Source: Oxalobacteraceae bacterium
GTDB lineage: Bacteria > Pseudomonadota > Gammaproteobacteria > Burkholderiales > Burkholderiaceae_D
Direction of reading: 5' to 3'
Assembly: GCA_027490725.1 (NCBI GenBank)
Contig: JAIXXN010000040.1
Span: 84,457 to 148,456, forward strand
DNA: 64,000 nucleotides
The translations under genes and the position numbers were made by a program. Positions 27,988-37,547 of this stretch are shown here, one piece after another. A model generated the notes under the pieces. It was not told the DNA's origin and made no database searches. It saw only the letters and a program-made list of their open reading frames with translations. Position 1 is the first letter of the stretch. Each line of letters starts with the position of its first letter.

Positions 27988-30024
27988 CTAGGGATGAATC
28001 CAAAGCTGGCCTTCGTGTTCACGCAGTAGCCCTTGCTTGACTAGACTTTCTATTGCAGCTTTCGCTCGTTCACGCTTCCGTTTCTTATCCACGTCCATCT
28101 TCTCAGCAACGGCAACGAGTGCGTCATCAAAAGACATACGCGGAGGCTCGCCTTGAATGAAGTCACCATCCGATATCGTCAACAGCGCCCACAGAACATC
28201 CTTTGCGACAAGTTGTTGCGGCGCCAGTTTCTTTGCTTGTGACAAAGCGAATGACGGTGTAGTAGAAATCGCCACGCACGAAGTCTCTTCTTCTCCGTCC
28301 TCATCCTCCCCCGTCACGACGATCTCCAGTTGAAATGGATTAATAGCACCCGTCGCATCATCCTTCGACTTGGAAACCTGCCAAACCGGCCCTGTTACCC
28401 CCTTATGCACGCTGATTGCCCCATCCAATGCCGCATACAAACTGGAGTGCCCGCGTAACCCCTTAGTCGCATCCTTCCCAGTGTGGTGCACAAGGCACAC
28501 CAGTCCTCCGGTTAACTGCTGGAGCTGCTTAGCAGAAGCGATAATTGCGCCCATCTCCGACGAGGAATTTTCGTCTGCACCCGGCGCTGCACGGTTCAAA
28601 GTATCTAGAATAATCAGCCCCCCCTGCCCTCCAGCCCTAGAAATTGCTGCTGCCAGATCAGGGACATCAGTACCCTTCAGCAAGTCGAATTCCTGAGTAA
28701 CGAACCGCAAAGCATCGGGCAGAGGCTTTTCGTAATAAATGCTCCATGCCTTCAACCGTTTGTTGATCCCTGCTTCGCCCTCCAGAACGCAGTAAGTGAC
28801 GGGACATTGCTTAACCCTCCGGCCGAACCATTGAGGAAATGCTCCTGCCACTGCAGCAGCCATAGCGAGTACCAAGAAGGACTTGCCACTGCCACTTGGT
28901 CCGAACAGTGACGCTAGTCCCGTCGCAGGAAGCAAGCCCTTAATCATCCATTGCATCGGCTGTGCATTGCACATTTCCGTTGCGGACAAGAGTTTGTAGC
29001 GAGAGGGCACGGGCGCAACTGATCGCAGTAAAGATCTGAGGGCAGCATCCCCGTGTTCAGTGGCATAGTCATTCGCATCATAGTTAGCAGGCTTTTCCTG
29101 AGGCATCCCACACCATGTACAATCCAACATCGCAGCAATAACGCTTGCTTCCTCCTCCTTGCCTCGATCCGGTACGATCACCAATTTGGCACTGGGATAT
29201 TTGCCCCGAACTACGCTTGCAACGGTGCGGATCCTTCCCGCTCCAAAACAAATAACCGCTGGCTCGCCAGTCGCTTGATTACAAGCCCATGCTTGACCAA
29301 TGCCTTCGACAATGTAAATCGATTTTGCTTCAACAATTTCGCCTACAACGTGATATCCGCTCGCAAAGCCCGCTCCCGGCAAATTCAATTTCTTGCCTGA
29401 GGATGGAATAAACTGGATGGTTTGAATCAAACCATCTGCGAAGCACGGAACAGCAAGCCAACCTGCGACGCTTGCACCTTGGATAGTGAGCATTGGTGCA
29501 TCCTTAGGGTATTCACGAATGCCATCCGGAATACCCCGCTTCTTTTGAACATATTTGTGATCCTGTGATGCAGGAATGCAGCGCGACCATATTTCAGATG
29601 CCTTCGTATTGAGCATTGCCTTCTCAGGCAGCACTGGCAAGTTCAGATCCTCTACCCTTTGCCTGCTAAGGTCTATTGAAATGGGCTTAACCTGTACGCT
29701 CCAACCAGCGTCCCTTGCTGCGCCAAACAAAGTCCGTGGCGTAATTGCCCCTTCGGCCGTAATTGCGTTCCAATCGCTCCTGCATTCACGCTCATTTTTG
29801 TAGCCGGGGCCAGCGCTGCTCCAAGCATGGAATGACTCAAATGAAACCCCCGCGCGTTTTGCGGCGGTTCCCAACGCAATCCATGCAGAACGATCAGCCG
29901 GCGGGGGAATAAAAAACAAAGCGTCTGTGGCCGCCTGCACATCTACCGTGTAAGGCTCACGTCGCAACGGGAGATGTTTTTTACTAGCTCCGACACCAAA
30001 CAAGTTCTTCAGATCTCCGCTCAC
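27988..30024 (-). CDS. Primase-helicase replication protein (PriCT-2, Toprim, RepA/AAA)
   Basis: A 678-residue protein. It starts with a PriCT-2-like region (DALFFIPPPADRSAWIALGTAAK, residues 34-56), then a Toprim-like part (SIYIVEGIGQAWACNQATGEPAVICFGAG, about 235-265), and a RecA-like helicase with Walker A GPSGSGKSF (near 380), Walker B GLIILDTLNR and an HHTGKD motif. This organisation matches island and phage-satellite replication proteins that prime and unwind DNA at their own origin. It implies that the island replicates when excised. Its start overlaps the small upstream gene by 4 bases. Confidence 0.85.
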   Translation of the reverse strand: MSGDLKNLFGVGASKKHLPLRREPYTVDVQAATDALFFIPPPADRSAWIALGTAAKRAGVSFESFHAWSSAGPGYKNERECRSDWNAITAEGAITPRTLFGAARDAGWSVQVKPISIDLSRQRVEDLNLPVLPEKAMLNTKASEIWSRCIPASQDHKYVQKKRGIPDGIREYPKDAPMLTIQGASVAGWLAVPCFADGLIQTIQFIPSSGKKLNLPGAGFASGYHVVGEIVEAKSIYIVEGIGQAWACNQATGEPAVICFGAGRIRTVASVVRGKYPSAKLVIVPDRGKEEEASVIAAMLDCTWCGMPQEKPANYDANDYATEHGDAALRSLLRSVAPVPSRYKLLSATEMCNAQPMQWMIKGLLPATGLASLFGPSGSGKSFLVLAMAAAVAGAFPQWFGRRVKQCPVTYCVLEGEAGINKRLKAWSIYYEKPLPDALRFVTQEFDLLKGTDVPDLAAAISRAGGQGGLIILDTLNRAAPGADENSSSEMGAIIASAKQLQQLTGGLVCLVHHTGKDATKGLRGHSSLYAALDGAISVHKGVTGPVWQVSKSKDDATGAINPFQLEIVVTGEDEDGEEETSCVAISTTPSFALSQAKKLAPQQLVAKDVLWALLTISDGDFIQGEPPRMSFDDALVAVAEKMDVDKKRKRERAKAAIESLVKQGLLREHEGQLWIHP

Positions 30025-30233
30025 GATGTCTCCCGCTTCGAATCAAAAACAACCATGGTTTCTGGTGCTAACAGCGACGCATCTTGATGCTGTCTTTTCT
30101 TAAAGTGCAGGTTTTCCCTCCCCACCATTGGTTCCAAAAGCGCTGTGCCAATGGCCGCATACATCGATTCATCCGTATTCATGTTTTTCATTTTGATATG
30201 TGTCGTCAGGAAGCGGCCAAAACCCTCCCGCAT
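30021..30233 (-). CDS. Small protein upstream of the replication gene
   Basis: A 70-residue reading frame whose stop overlaps the replication gene start (ATGA). Start candidates are the ATG at 30233 and internal Met codons at 30191 and 30182; none has a strong ribosome site. The C-terminal half (HFKKRQHQDASLLAPETMVVF) shows no known domain. It is kept because of the coupled overlap and same-strand context. Confidence 0.4.
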   Translation of the reverse strand: MREGFGRFLTTHIKMKNMNTDESMYAAIGTALLEPMVGRENLHFKKRQHQDASLLAPETMVVFDSKRETS

Positions 30234-30257
30234 CAGCCGCTTTTTGAGGTCTGCGAA

Positions 30258-30509
30258 TTAGCCTTGCGACGATTTTTGATTGGATGAAGCTGGTGCATCA
30301 AGAGAGTCCACCAGACCCCGGATATCGGAGACACGCCACATCGTCAAGCGCGAACCGCTCTTGACGCTCGCTGGGAAACGGCCCGACTTAACGCCGGCCC
30401 ACCAGCACGATTTTTTTACAGGAATAATTGGTGCTATTGGGGGATTAGCGTGAGGGTCGCCAATGATCTGCGTAAGGCGCAGGAAACCAATTTCAGGGAG
30501 TGTATGCAT
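30258..30509 (-). CDS. alpA: AlpA-family phage/island regulator
   Basis: An 83-residue helix-turn-helix protein with FLRLTQIIGDPHANPPIAPI, IPVKKSCWWAGVKSGRFP and TMWRVSDIRGLVDSL, all close to the AlpA family. AlpA-type proteins act as transcription activators and excision factors for P4-like elements. It sits between the replication gene block and a further island gene, the usual place. It probably controls excision or the integrase, by analogy. Confidence 0.88.
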   Translation of the reverse strand: MHTLPEIGFLRLTQIIGDPHANPPIAPIIPVKKSCWWAGVKSGRFPASVKSGSRLTMWRVSDIRGLVDSLDAPASSNQKSSQG

Positions 30510-30577
30510 TTTTTTCTTCGTCTATAAATGGCCGCTGGGGGCCGACGAAGTGCATTCTGGAGGAAAAAAAACGAGAG

Positions 30578-30617
30578 AAAACCGAATTCGTTTTCTTGAA
30601 AGCGGAATTCGGTTTTT
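30578..30617 (-). terminator. Hairpin terminator downstream of the 30622 gene
   Basis: Arms AAACCGAATTC and GAATTCGGTTT with T-rich flanks on both strands; it closes the 30622-31215 gene. Confidence 0.6.
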
Positions 30618-30621
30618 AGCC

Positions 30622-31215
30622 TCAACGACTATAAGTCTCCCTCGCTACTTTCGCTTGCCTCGCAATGCCGCGTAACGTGTCAAGACTCAGCTTGCAGCCA
30701 ATTTCTTCAACCCTCTCCAGCAAGTTGCTGGCCGCATGCCTGTCGAGGTCGAGATCATCGGACTTGCAGAGGGCTGCAATCACAATCAAGAGCGAATTGC
30801 GCTCCTTGGAGTGAAGACGCTCCTCCGGCATGGCGGCGACTGCCGAGGATTCCGTCGAACAGTCTAAACAACCGTGCCGAACTTTGATTTGAGGGGGGTG
30901 TTGATAATGCCAGCCGAAGTGGAAAAATATATCAGCGGTGTCACCGGAAATCGCTCTAAAATCTGGAGTGCCCCCGCCAAATTGACCAGAAATATAGTGC
31001 TGTCTGCCCATAGCCAGAGCATCCAAAATTGCCGGTATTTCTTCGCTTTCCGGCGAGTGCCAGACTAGCCGGCCGAGCCGGCCAACACTGTAGATGCCAA
31101 AGCGTTCTATCGAAGTTGCCAATGCTCCGAAACCGAACTGCTTGATATGCATTAAAAGAGGAACGAAACCACTTTCGTAAAGATCGTCGAGCTGGGGGAC
31201 TGCTTCTTGCGGCAT
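30622..31215 (-). CDS. Hypothetical island protein
   Basis: A 197-residue protein starting MPQEAVPQLDDLYESGFVPL. The C-terminal part (ERNSLLIVIAALCKSDDLDLDRHAASNLLERVEEIGCKLSLDTLRGIAR) resembles a helical segment seen in many small phage and island proteins of proteobacteria, with unknown role. A Cys pair (GCLDC) lies in the middle. AAGGAA 6 bases before the ATG at 31215 decides the start over a frame extension to 31260. Confidence 0.55.
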   Translation of the reverse strand: MPQEAVPQLDDLYESGFVPLLMHIKQFGFGALATSIERFGIYSVGRLGRLVWHSPESEEIPAILDALAMGRQHYISGQFGGGTPDFRAISGDTADIFFHFGWHYQHPPQIKVRHGCLDCSTESSAVAAMPEERLHSKERNSLLIVIAALCKSDDLDLDRHAASNLLERVEEIGCKLSLDTLRGIARQAKVARETYSR

Positions 31216-31660
31216 TAATTTTCCTTGCGTTGTGGGTCTCCATAGCCGGATATCGGCCATAGATATATTTAAGAAGCCTCACGCAAACTGCTGTGCGAAA
31301 CTCCGAATTTCCCACGCTGTGATGAGCAATCAATACGAATATAGATTGCTCTCCAACGTGAGGGCTTTTGATCGGACTACCAGCCGAAGTACAGACCGAC
31401 ACATACGTTGTCGTAGGTGTCGTCCTATAAAGACCTCACGTTCCACAAAAAAAATAAAGCTAATAAACATTCAGAAATTTGCTTAAACAAAAGCTCGCCC
31501 CCACACACCGGAAGCTAATAACAAAAAAAAGACCAACTCAAGGTTGGCCTATCACTCTAACTTTGCTACGACCCCACGATTACAGTACTAAAAAAAACGT
31601 GGGTAAAAACATGGGTAGAATCAACAATTTAGCTCAGAACCTGCATGGATTCGGGGTGTC
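31216..31660. other. Right-end island region without a gene
   Basis: AT-rich and low in coding signal. It contains the right-end copies of GTGGGTAA (31606) and ACATGGGTAGAA (31613), mirrored at the left end, then 37 bases to the tRNA gene. I see no CDS. Confidence 0.5.
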
Positions 31661-31750
31661 TGGCGGAAGCGGTGAGATTCGAACTCACGAACAGTTTAAC
31701 CCGTCGCTAGTTTTCAAGACTAGTGCCTTCAACCACTCGGCCACGCTTCC
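31661..31750 (-). tRNA. tRNA-Ser, anticodon UGA
   Basis: A 90-base tRNA gene including encoded CCA. The minus strand reads GGAAGCGTGGCCGAGTGGTT at the 5' end, the anticodon loop is CTTGAAA (anticodon TGA), there is a long variable arm as in class II tRNAs, and the T arm contains GTTCGAATC. It reads serine UCA codons. The last 14 bases are duplicated at 19452-19465, showing that the island integrated here and rebuilt the gene end. Confidence 0.95.
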
Positions 31751-31761
31751 TTGCGTCCAAT

Positions 31762-31767
31762 ATTATA
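31762..31767 (-). promoter_or_regulatory. -10 box of the tRNA-Ser gene
   Basis: TATAAT on the minus strand lies 11 bases upstream of the mature tRNA 5' end. Confidence 0.6.
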
Positions 31768-31810
31768 CAGTCTCCCCCGCCTCTTGGGGATGCTTTCCCA
31801 CCTTCAAACC

Positions 31811-33895
31811 TCAGGCGGCTCGACTACCTTGCTCTAAGCCCAGATTTTTCCGCAGTGCGATTTCAAATGCGTCCGCTTCTAGCGGTCTTGCAAATAGGTA
31901 TCCTTGCACTTCGTCACATCCGGATTTCTGCAGGAATGCTAGCTGCTCCTGCGTTTCGACGCCTTCGGCGATCACTTTGTGCTTGAGTTGCCGGGCGATG
32001 CTGATGATGGTGTTCGCGATCGCGCAGTCATTCGCGTCGCCGGGAATGCCGATGGTGAACGAGCGGTCGATTTTCAACGTGTCGATCGGGAAGCGCTTCA
32101 GATACGATAGGCTGGAATAGCCGGTGCCAAAGTCGTCCAGCGATAGCGTCACGCCGAGCGCTGCGATCTGGTCCATGATGCCGATCACGCGGTCGATGTT
32201 GTTCATCAGCGTGCTTTCGGTGATCTCCAGTTCCAGCCACGCGGCATCCAGGCCGTAGCGCTGCAAGGTGGCTGCAACCCGTGCTGGTAGTCCGGCCGTG
32301 AATTCGCGTGCCGAGACGTTGACCGCTAGCCGCACCGGCGCTAGGCCCGCCAGTTGCCAGCGCTGGGCCTGCGCACACGCCGCTTCCAGTACCCATTCGC
32401 CAACCTGGACTACCAGACCGGTCGCTTCGGCCAGCGGGATGAATTCGGCCGGCGGCACCAGTCCGCGCTGCGGATGACGCCAGCGTACCAGCGCTTCGGC
32501 GCCAATGATCAGGCCGCTGGCTATGTCGAATTTGGGCTGATAGTGCAACAGCAATTCACTATTGCTGAGCGCCTGCCGCAGGCCGGTTTCTATCCGCATG
32601 CGCTCCTGCATGCCCTGGTTCATGTCCTGACTGTAAAACGCCACATGGTCGCCTTCGGCACCACCTTCCTGCTTGGCGCGATACATGGCGATATCCGCCA
32701 GCCGCAACAGGGTTTCGGCGTCGCTGCCATCCTGCGGATAGACGCTGATGCCAATGCTGCCGCCCACCCGCAAATCGTGACCATCGATCAGGAACGGCGT
32801 GTTGAGCGTACCCAGCAGCTTCTGCGCCACCATGCTCGCTTCGAAGTGCTGGCCTATGTCAAACAGGCCGACAGCAAACTCGTCACCACCAAGCCGCGCC
32901 ACCAGATCCTGATCGCGCAGCACGGCGCGGAAGCGCAGCGCAACTTCCTGCAGCAGCGCGTCACCAATGGTGCGCCCCAGCGTGTCGTTGATCAGCTTGA
33001 AGCGGTTCAAGTCGATAAACAGGACGCAGCCGTGCAGCTTGCTGCGCTGGGCCACCGTCAGCGCCTGATCGACCAGCTTGGTCAGCAAGGTGCGATTGGG
33101 CAGATTGGTCAGCGCGTCGTAATACGCCAGATGGTGGATGCGTTCTTCCGCCTGCTTGCGCTCGGTAATATCGGTCAGGTAGGCGATCAGGCCGATCGGC
33201 CGGCCGTGCTTGTCACGCAGGGGCGACAGCGACAGGCTGGCCCAGAATACTTCGCCGGACTTCTTTTTGCGACGCACTTCCATCAGCCGGCCACCCTGCT
33301 CGAGAAAGGTATCGTTGACACTCTCGTCTTCGTCTTCGTAGAGGAACAGGATGTTGCGACCGATCGCTTCCACCGAGCTGTAGCCGAACAGCCGTTCGGC
33401 GCCTTTATTCCAGCTGATGATGAAGCCGCTCATGTCCATGGTCAGCACGGATTCATGAATGTGATCGAGTATCTGTGCCTGATGCTGGAGTTGCGATTCC
33501 ACTTGCACGTAGGCGTGGCTGGAACGCTGCGCCAGCGACTGGGCGTGCAGCACGCCGGCGGCAAGGTGAGCCAGCGCCAGCAGATGGGCGCGGTCCAGCG
33601 CGCTATAGTCGGCGCGCCCGGACACGACGAAGCGGCCAAAACTCTGCTCTTCGTAGCAGATCTCCTGCGTCAGACTGGGGACGGCGGCATCATTGGCTGC
33701 CAGAACTTCAACCACGGGCGGCTCCAGCAGCAGCGCCTGCGGGTCGAGAGGAATGAATTCACCTAACGGGCTGTGCATCACACTGCGCACGATACGCCCC
33801 AGTTCCTCGCTCAACGCCTCCCCACGCAAGCGCAACACCGCGTCACAGAGTGCCGCGCTGTTACTCAGGAAATCGGAGGATGGAGGCGCGAGCAT
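31811..33895 (-). CDS. PAS-GGDEF-EAL c-di-GMP protein
   Basis: A 694-residue protein: an N-terminal GAF-like region, a PAS domain (about residues 140-255, [32 protein letters not shown]), an intact GGDEF domain (RLGGDEF near 345) and an intact EAL domain (EALVRWRHP, about 470, and [15 protein letters not shown], about 610). It can both make and break c-di-GMP; the net activity cannot be told. There is no membrane helix, so it is cytoplasmic. It follows the HDOD gene by three bases and is probably co-transcribed with it. Confidence 0.93.
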   Translation of the reverse strand: MLAPPSSDFLSNSAALCDAVLRLRGEALSEELGRIVRSVMHSPLGEFIPLDPQALLLEPPVVEVLAANDAAVPSLTQEICYEEQSFGRFVVSGRADYSALDRAHLLALAHLAAGVLHAQSLAQRSSHAYVQVESQLQHQAQILDHIHESVLTMDMSGFIISWNKGAERLFGYSSVEAIGRNILFLYEDEDESVNDTFLEQGGRLMEVRRKKKSGEVFWASLSLSPLRDKHGRPIGLIAYLTDITERKQAEERIHHLAYYDALTNLPNRTLLTKLVDQALTVAQRSKLHGCVLFIDLNRFKLINDTLGRTIGDALLQEVALRFRAVLRDQDLVARLGGDEFAVGLFDIGQHFEASMVAQKLLGTLNTPFLIDGHDLRVGGSIGISVYPQDGSDAETLLRLADIAMYRAKQEGGAEGDHVAFYSQDMNQGMQERMRIETGLRQALSNSELLLHYQPKFDIASGLIIGAEALVRWRHPQRGLVPPAEFIPLAEATGLVVQVGEWVLEAACAQAQRWQLAGLAPVRLAVNVSAREFTAGLPARVAATLQRYGLDAAWLELEITESTLMNNIDRVIGIMDQIAALGVTLSLDDFGTGYSSLSYLKRFPIDTLKIDRSFTIGIPGDANDCAIANTIISIARQLKHKVIAEGVETQEQLAFLQKSGCDEVQGYLFARPLEADAFEIALRKNLGLEQGSRAA

Positions 33896-33898
33896 CGC

Positions 33899-35065
33899 TT
33901 ATATATTCCGGCTCACCTGAATCGCCCACTGGTGGGCCTGCAATTGTCCGGCCCAGTAGGTTTCGGCATCAATACCTGCCTGCTCCAGCCCGGCACGGGT
34001 CGGCTGCTCCACCAGCTTCAGCAGTTCACCCAGCGCGCCGCCGCGATCCAGCAAGGCCATCACCACATCCAGATCCAGGCTGAGGGCGGCGACGATTTCC
34101 GTCATCGGCATATCCAGCAACACGTCCAGCAGCGAGAACACACCCGTGACAAAGGCCATGTCCAGCTGGTCGCGATCCCAGTCCAGCGCCTTGCCCAGCG
34201 CTTCCATCTGGGCCGCACGCAAAGCTGCCAGCGGCAGCAGAGGATTGGCTTTGCCATCGTCCTGCTGACGCGCGTACAGCAACAGTTGCAGCCAGCGCTG
34301 CAACTGGCGGCGCCCCAGCACATTGATGGCTTGTGCGAAGCTGTGTATCGGCGAATTCAGGGCAAATGCGGCCGAGTTCACCAGTTTCAGCAAGTGATAC
34401 GACAGCGCTGGATCCTGCTTGAGCAAGACTTCCAGTTCGCGCGAGTCGGCATCGCGGGCCAGCAATCCCAGCAAAGCCAGCAGGCGTTTGCGCGAGGTGC
34501 CGTCATTGGCGTTCAGGTCGCGCGGCGGATGCAGCGCGAAGTCGCCACTGAACCAGGCGAAGCCAGCTTTGGCGCATTCACCGATCCGCGCTTCGCTGGA
34601 CATGCCGCTTGCCAGATGGGGACCGGGCTGGCCGATCAGCGCCAGCGTCGGCGGTAAGCTGCTTGCAGCGTCGAAGCTCAGCGAGCGCGCGCCGCACAGC
34701 GTGGCGGCCATGCCGGCCAGTCCATCGATCATGATGCGGTAGCCTGCTTCGGCATAGCCGGCCAGTTTCTTTTGCACGGCCACGTCCGCCACCGCAGCCG
34801 CGGGCACCCGCAACACGATGCGGTTAGGCGGCAAGTCCTGCAGTTGCGATAATTCCAGTGCGGCCGGATTGGGCACGGGCAGTATGCAGTCCAGTGGTAA
34901 CAATGCGCCGAGCACATCGTCTGTTTTCAGCAACGCCAGCGCGGCCTGCCAGACATCACCCGCATCAGCCGAGGGCTCAAGCGATAGCGCCACCCACTCG
35001 TTGTGCGCGTTGGAAACCGCTTGCAATGCCACTAGGGGGAACAGGCTCGATTCGGACGCAGACAT
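33899..35065 (-). CDS. HDOD-domain protein (degenerate EAL + HDOD)
   Basis: A 388-residue protein. The first half looks like a degenerate EAL-type domain with no EAL motif; the second half has an HDOD domain (LLKQDPALSYHLLKLVNSAAFALNSPIHSFAQAINVLGRRQLQRWLQLLLY), as in YuxH/CheV-like signalling proteins. The ATG at 35065 is preferred to a TTG upstream. Directly precedes the GGDEF-EAL gene in the same transcript, so it probably acts in the same signalling chain. Confidence 0.85.
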   Translation of the reverse strand: MSASESSLFPLVALQAVSNAHNEWVALSLEPSADAGDVWQAALALLKTDDVLGALLPLDCILPVPNPAALELSQLQDLPPNRIVLRVPAAAVADVAVQKKLAGYAEAGYRIMIDGLAGMAATLCGARSLSFDAASSLPPTLALIGQPGPHLASGMSSEARIGECAKAGFAWFSGDFALHPPRDLNANDGTSRKRLLALLGLLARDADSRELEVLLKQDPALSYHLLKLVNSAAFALNSPIHSFAQAINVLGRRQLQRWLQLLLYARQQDDGKANPLLPLAALRAAQMEALGKALDWDRDQLDMAFVTGVFSLLDVLLDMPMTEIVAALSLDLDVVMALLDRGGALGELLKLVEQPTRAGLEQAGIDAETYWAGQLQAHQWAIQVSRNI

Positions 35066-35306
35066 CAGATTCTCTTGGAAGGTTGAGCTCACAATCTTAG
35101 TGGAAGAATTAACATAAAGCAATCAATTACCATCAGGCAGGATTGTGATTTAAATTAATACCAATCTAAGACCAGTAAACATTATGCAGTAAAGTAAAAA
35201 AATAACGATCCGCAATATAGCAGAGTTCGATGCACAAACCCGTACAGTTGAAAATTGCTCAACGGAATTAGAAGAGACACTCTGTTTCCACACAACAACG
35301 CCGACC

Positions 35307-35948
35307 TTAGCCGTTCTGAACGGCAAAACGAATCAGCTCCGCCTGGCCTTCGATGCCCAGTTTGCGCTTGATGTTGAGGCGGTGGGTTTCCACGGTACGC
35401 ACACTCAGGTCCAGAGCCCGGGCAATCTGCTTGTTCGATTCGCCGCGCGCCAGATGGCGCAGCACCTCCTGCTCGCGAGTGGTGAGCTGCATATCCGGGA
35501 TTTGCGGCTGGGCCAGCTGGCGGGCCAGCGCGGCGCTGTAATAGATTCCGCCAGACATCACCGTTTCGATTGCCAGCACGATATCCTTGCCCGGCGCATC
35601 TTTCAGCACATAGCCACGGGCCCCGGCGCGTATCGCCTGCGACACGTACTCGAGCTTGTCATGCATGGACAGGATCAGCACGGCAATGCGGGGAAACGCG
35701 GCGCGAAACTGTGCGGTCGCCTCGATCCCGTTGGTATCGCGCATATTAATATCCATCAGCACCAGATCAACCTCGAACTGGGCCGCCTGCTCCAGCGCTT
35801 CGGCCGCGCCACCGGCCTCCGCCACCACCCGGAATTGGGGCATGGCCTCCAGCCGGGCGCGCAGTCCGTCGCGCACCAGCGGGTGATCGTCCACCAGCAG
35901 AATTTTGATCGTCCCCGTCATCGTCGCTACTTTCTCTACTGAGTTCAT
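35307..35948 (-). CDS. NarL/LuxR-type response regulator
   Basis: A 213-residue regulator: receiver domain with LLVDDHPLVRDGL, phosphoacceptor D66 (LVLMDINMRDTNG) and a lysine in YVLKDAPG, then a LuxR helix-turn-helix (LTTREQEVLRHLARGESNKQIARALDLSVRTVETHRLNIKRKL). An ATG nine codons downstream (35921) is an alternative start. It pairs with the sensor kinase directly upstream, 61 bases away. Because the pair is divergent from cstA, control of that transporter is the likely job. Confidence 0.93.
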   Translation of the reverse strand: MNSVEKVATMTGTIKILLVDDHPLVRDGLRARLEAMPQFRVVAEAGGAAEALEQAAQFEVDLVLMDINMRDTNGIEATAQFRAAFPRIAVLILSMHDKLEYVSQAIRAGARGYVLKDAPGKDIVLAIETVMSGGIYYSAALARQLAQPQIPDMQLTTREQEVLRHLARGESNKQIARALDLSVRTVETHRLNIKRKLGIEGQAELIRFAVQNG

Positions 35949-36009
35949 CTTGAAGTTCTCTGAAGGCGCTGCTGATTGTCGCGTGTATCCGGTCTGGCTG
36001 GCGCAGGCT

Positions 36010-37362
36010 TTAACTGTTGATGGCCGCGAATGCGCTCAGCACCGTGCCGCCGCTGCCCGAGGCAATACTGAAGCGCCCGCCGATCGCATCCATACGCTCC
36101 ATCATATTGCGCAAGCCGATGCCGCGCTGCGGATGCAGGGCAATCCCCTCGGCATCAAAGCCCTTGCCATCATCGCGGATCTGCAAGCTCACCCCGCTCG
36201 CGTCGCCGTGCAGGGCAATGGCAATATTCTGTGCCGCCGCATGGCGGCCGATATTGGTGAGCGCTTCCTGCGCCAGCCGGAACAGCACCGTGTTCGCCAC
36301 ATCGGACAGGCCGTCGCTGGCACCGCTGGCCTCGAAGCTGACGGGCGTACCGCTACTCAGCGTATATTCCTGTCCCAGATGCTTGAGCGCTGCGGCCAGC
36401 CCCAGATCGTCCAGGATAGCCGGACGCAGATTGTGAGAAATCCGCCTGACCTCGCCCATCACATTGCTTAATTGATCTGCCGCATGCTCGAACACGCCCT
36501 GGGCGGCATCCTGCTGGCCTGACGACAGCCGTATCATGCCCGCCTCGATTTGCAGCTTGATCGAAACCAGCCACTGGCTGATGCCATCATGCAGATCACG
36601 TGACAGGCGCGCCCTTTCTTCTTCCTGCGATTCCACCACGCGCTGGGCCAGCACCTTGAGTTTGGCATCGGCCACCCGTAATTCGCTAATATTCAGCGCC
36701 AGCCCGGAACTGGCCACCGCCACCGCCGCCGCAATCGCAATCGCGGCGATCCACAGCATGGTGTTATGAATATTGCCGGACTGCTGGACATCGACCTTGG
36801 CCAGCGCCTGATCGACATCGTCCAGATAGATACCGGTGCCGAGCATCCAGCCCCAGCGCGGCATGGGCACCACGTAACCGAGCTTGGCCACCGGTTTGTG
36901 GGTGGACGGTTTGATCCACATATAGCGCTCCAGCCCGCCACCGGCGCGAGCCCGCTGCAACAGTTTCTGGATGGTGGGCTGGCCCTGCTGGTCGCGCAAG
37001 TCGTACAGATTGCGCCCCACCAGTTCCGGCTGACGGGGATGCATCAGCGAATTGCCCTGCATATCGTAGACAAAGAAATAGCCATCGTCGCCATAACTGA
37101 GCGAAGACAGGATGCGCTTGGCTTCGCTGCGCGCAGCCTCGTCATCGCGTCCCGCCTCGTATAGATGGGCTACGGAGTGCATGGCCAGCGTCACGTAATG
37201 TTTGAGTTCGGCTTCCTTGCTGCTCAGATAAGCTTGCTGGATGGTAGCGCGCTGCTGCTGCGCCAGCAATTCCGACTGATGCCAGACTGCCAGCGCAATC
37301 GCGCATAGCGCCAGAATCAGCGGCGTAATGGCCAGAAACAGGACTTTTTGCCGCAAACGCAT
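36010..37362 (-). CDS. Sensor histidine kinase, Cache + HisKA_3
   Basis: A 450-residue membrane kinase: TM1 at about residues 9-30, a periplasmic sCache domain (AELKHYVTLAMHSVAHLYEAG, GYFFVYDMQGNSLMHPRQPELVGRNLYDL), TM2 near 200-220, a HisKA_3 dimerisation domain (EERARLSRDLHDGISQWL) and an HATPase (DDGKGFD, GIGLRNMMERM). Cache domains bind small organic acids or amino acids. The ATG at 37362 with AAGG upstream is preferred to a GTG further up. It is divergent from cstA; sensing pyruvate or a peptide breakdown product is inferred. Confidence 0.92.
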   Translation of the reverse strand: MRLRQKVLFLAITPLILALCAIALAVWHQSELLAQQQRATIQQAYLSSKEAELKHYVTLAMHSVAHLYEAGRDDEAARSEAKRILSSLSYGDDGYFFVYDMQGNSLMHPRQPELVGRNLYDLRDQQGQPTIQKLLQRARAGGGLERYMWIKPSTHKPVAKLGYVVPMPRWGWMLGTGIYLDDVDQALAKVDVQQSGNIHNTMLWIAAIAIAAAVAVASSGLALNISELRVADAKLKVLAQRVVESQEEERARLSRDLHDGISQWLVSIKLQIEAGMIRLSSGQQDAAQGVFEHAADQLSNVMGEVRRISHNLRPAILDDLGLAAALKHLGQEYTLSSGTPVSFEASGASDGLSDVANTVLFRLAQEALTNIGRHAAAQNIAIALHGDASGVSLQIRDDGKGFDAEGIALHPQRGIGLRNMMERMDAIGGRFSIASGSGGTVLSAFAAINS

Positions 37363-37547
37363 GCGCAACCTTCTTCCGATGAGATGCCCCGATTTTACGC
37401 GCTCACCCCACCTAAACACTACGTAGTTATACGGAGCGTACTTGCGTATTGCTGCGCTTGTGGCGGATATGCGATTCCTGAATACTGGCCATAAGCTGCC
37501 AGTATTCCAGTTTCTTGCGAAGCAGCAACACCATCCTTGGAGGAAGT

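Larger units (their letters stand above)
19452..31674. mobile_element. Integrative genomic island at tRNA-Ser(UGA)
   Basis: The 14-base direct repeat TGGCGGAAGCGGTG occurs at 19452-19465 and inside the 3' end of the tRNA-Ser gene at 31661-31674, bounding a segment of about 12.2 kb that is more AT-rich than its flanks. It contains a P4-type integrase at the left end, an AlpA regulator, a primase-helicase replication protein, a serine resolvase and cargo (PEP-CTERM protein, SIR2 protein, small ORFs). No structural phage or conjugation genes are present, so it is a satellite or integrative element needing helper functions, or a decayed one. The integrase lies at the end away from the intact tRNA gene. 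Confidence 0.8.

Noticed and set aside
19452..31674. Complete prophage
   Set aside because: No capsid, tail, terminase or lysis gene was seen.
31479..32120. Plus-strand frame over the tRNA and EAL gene
   Set aside because: Runs through a tRNA gene and opposite a clear GGDEF-EAL coding region.
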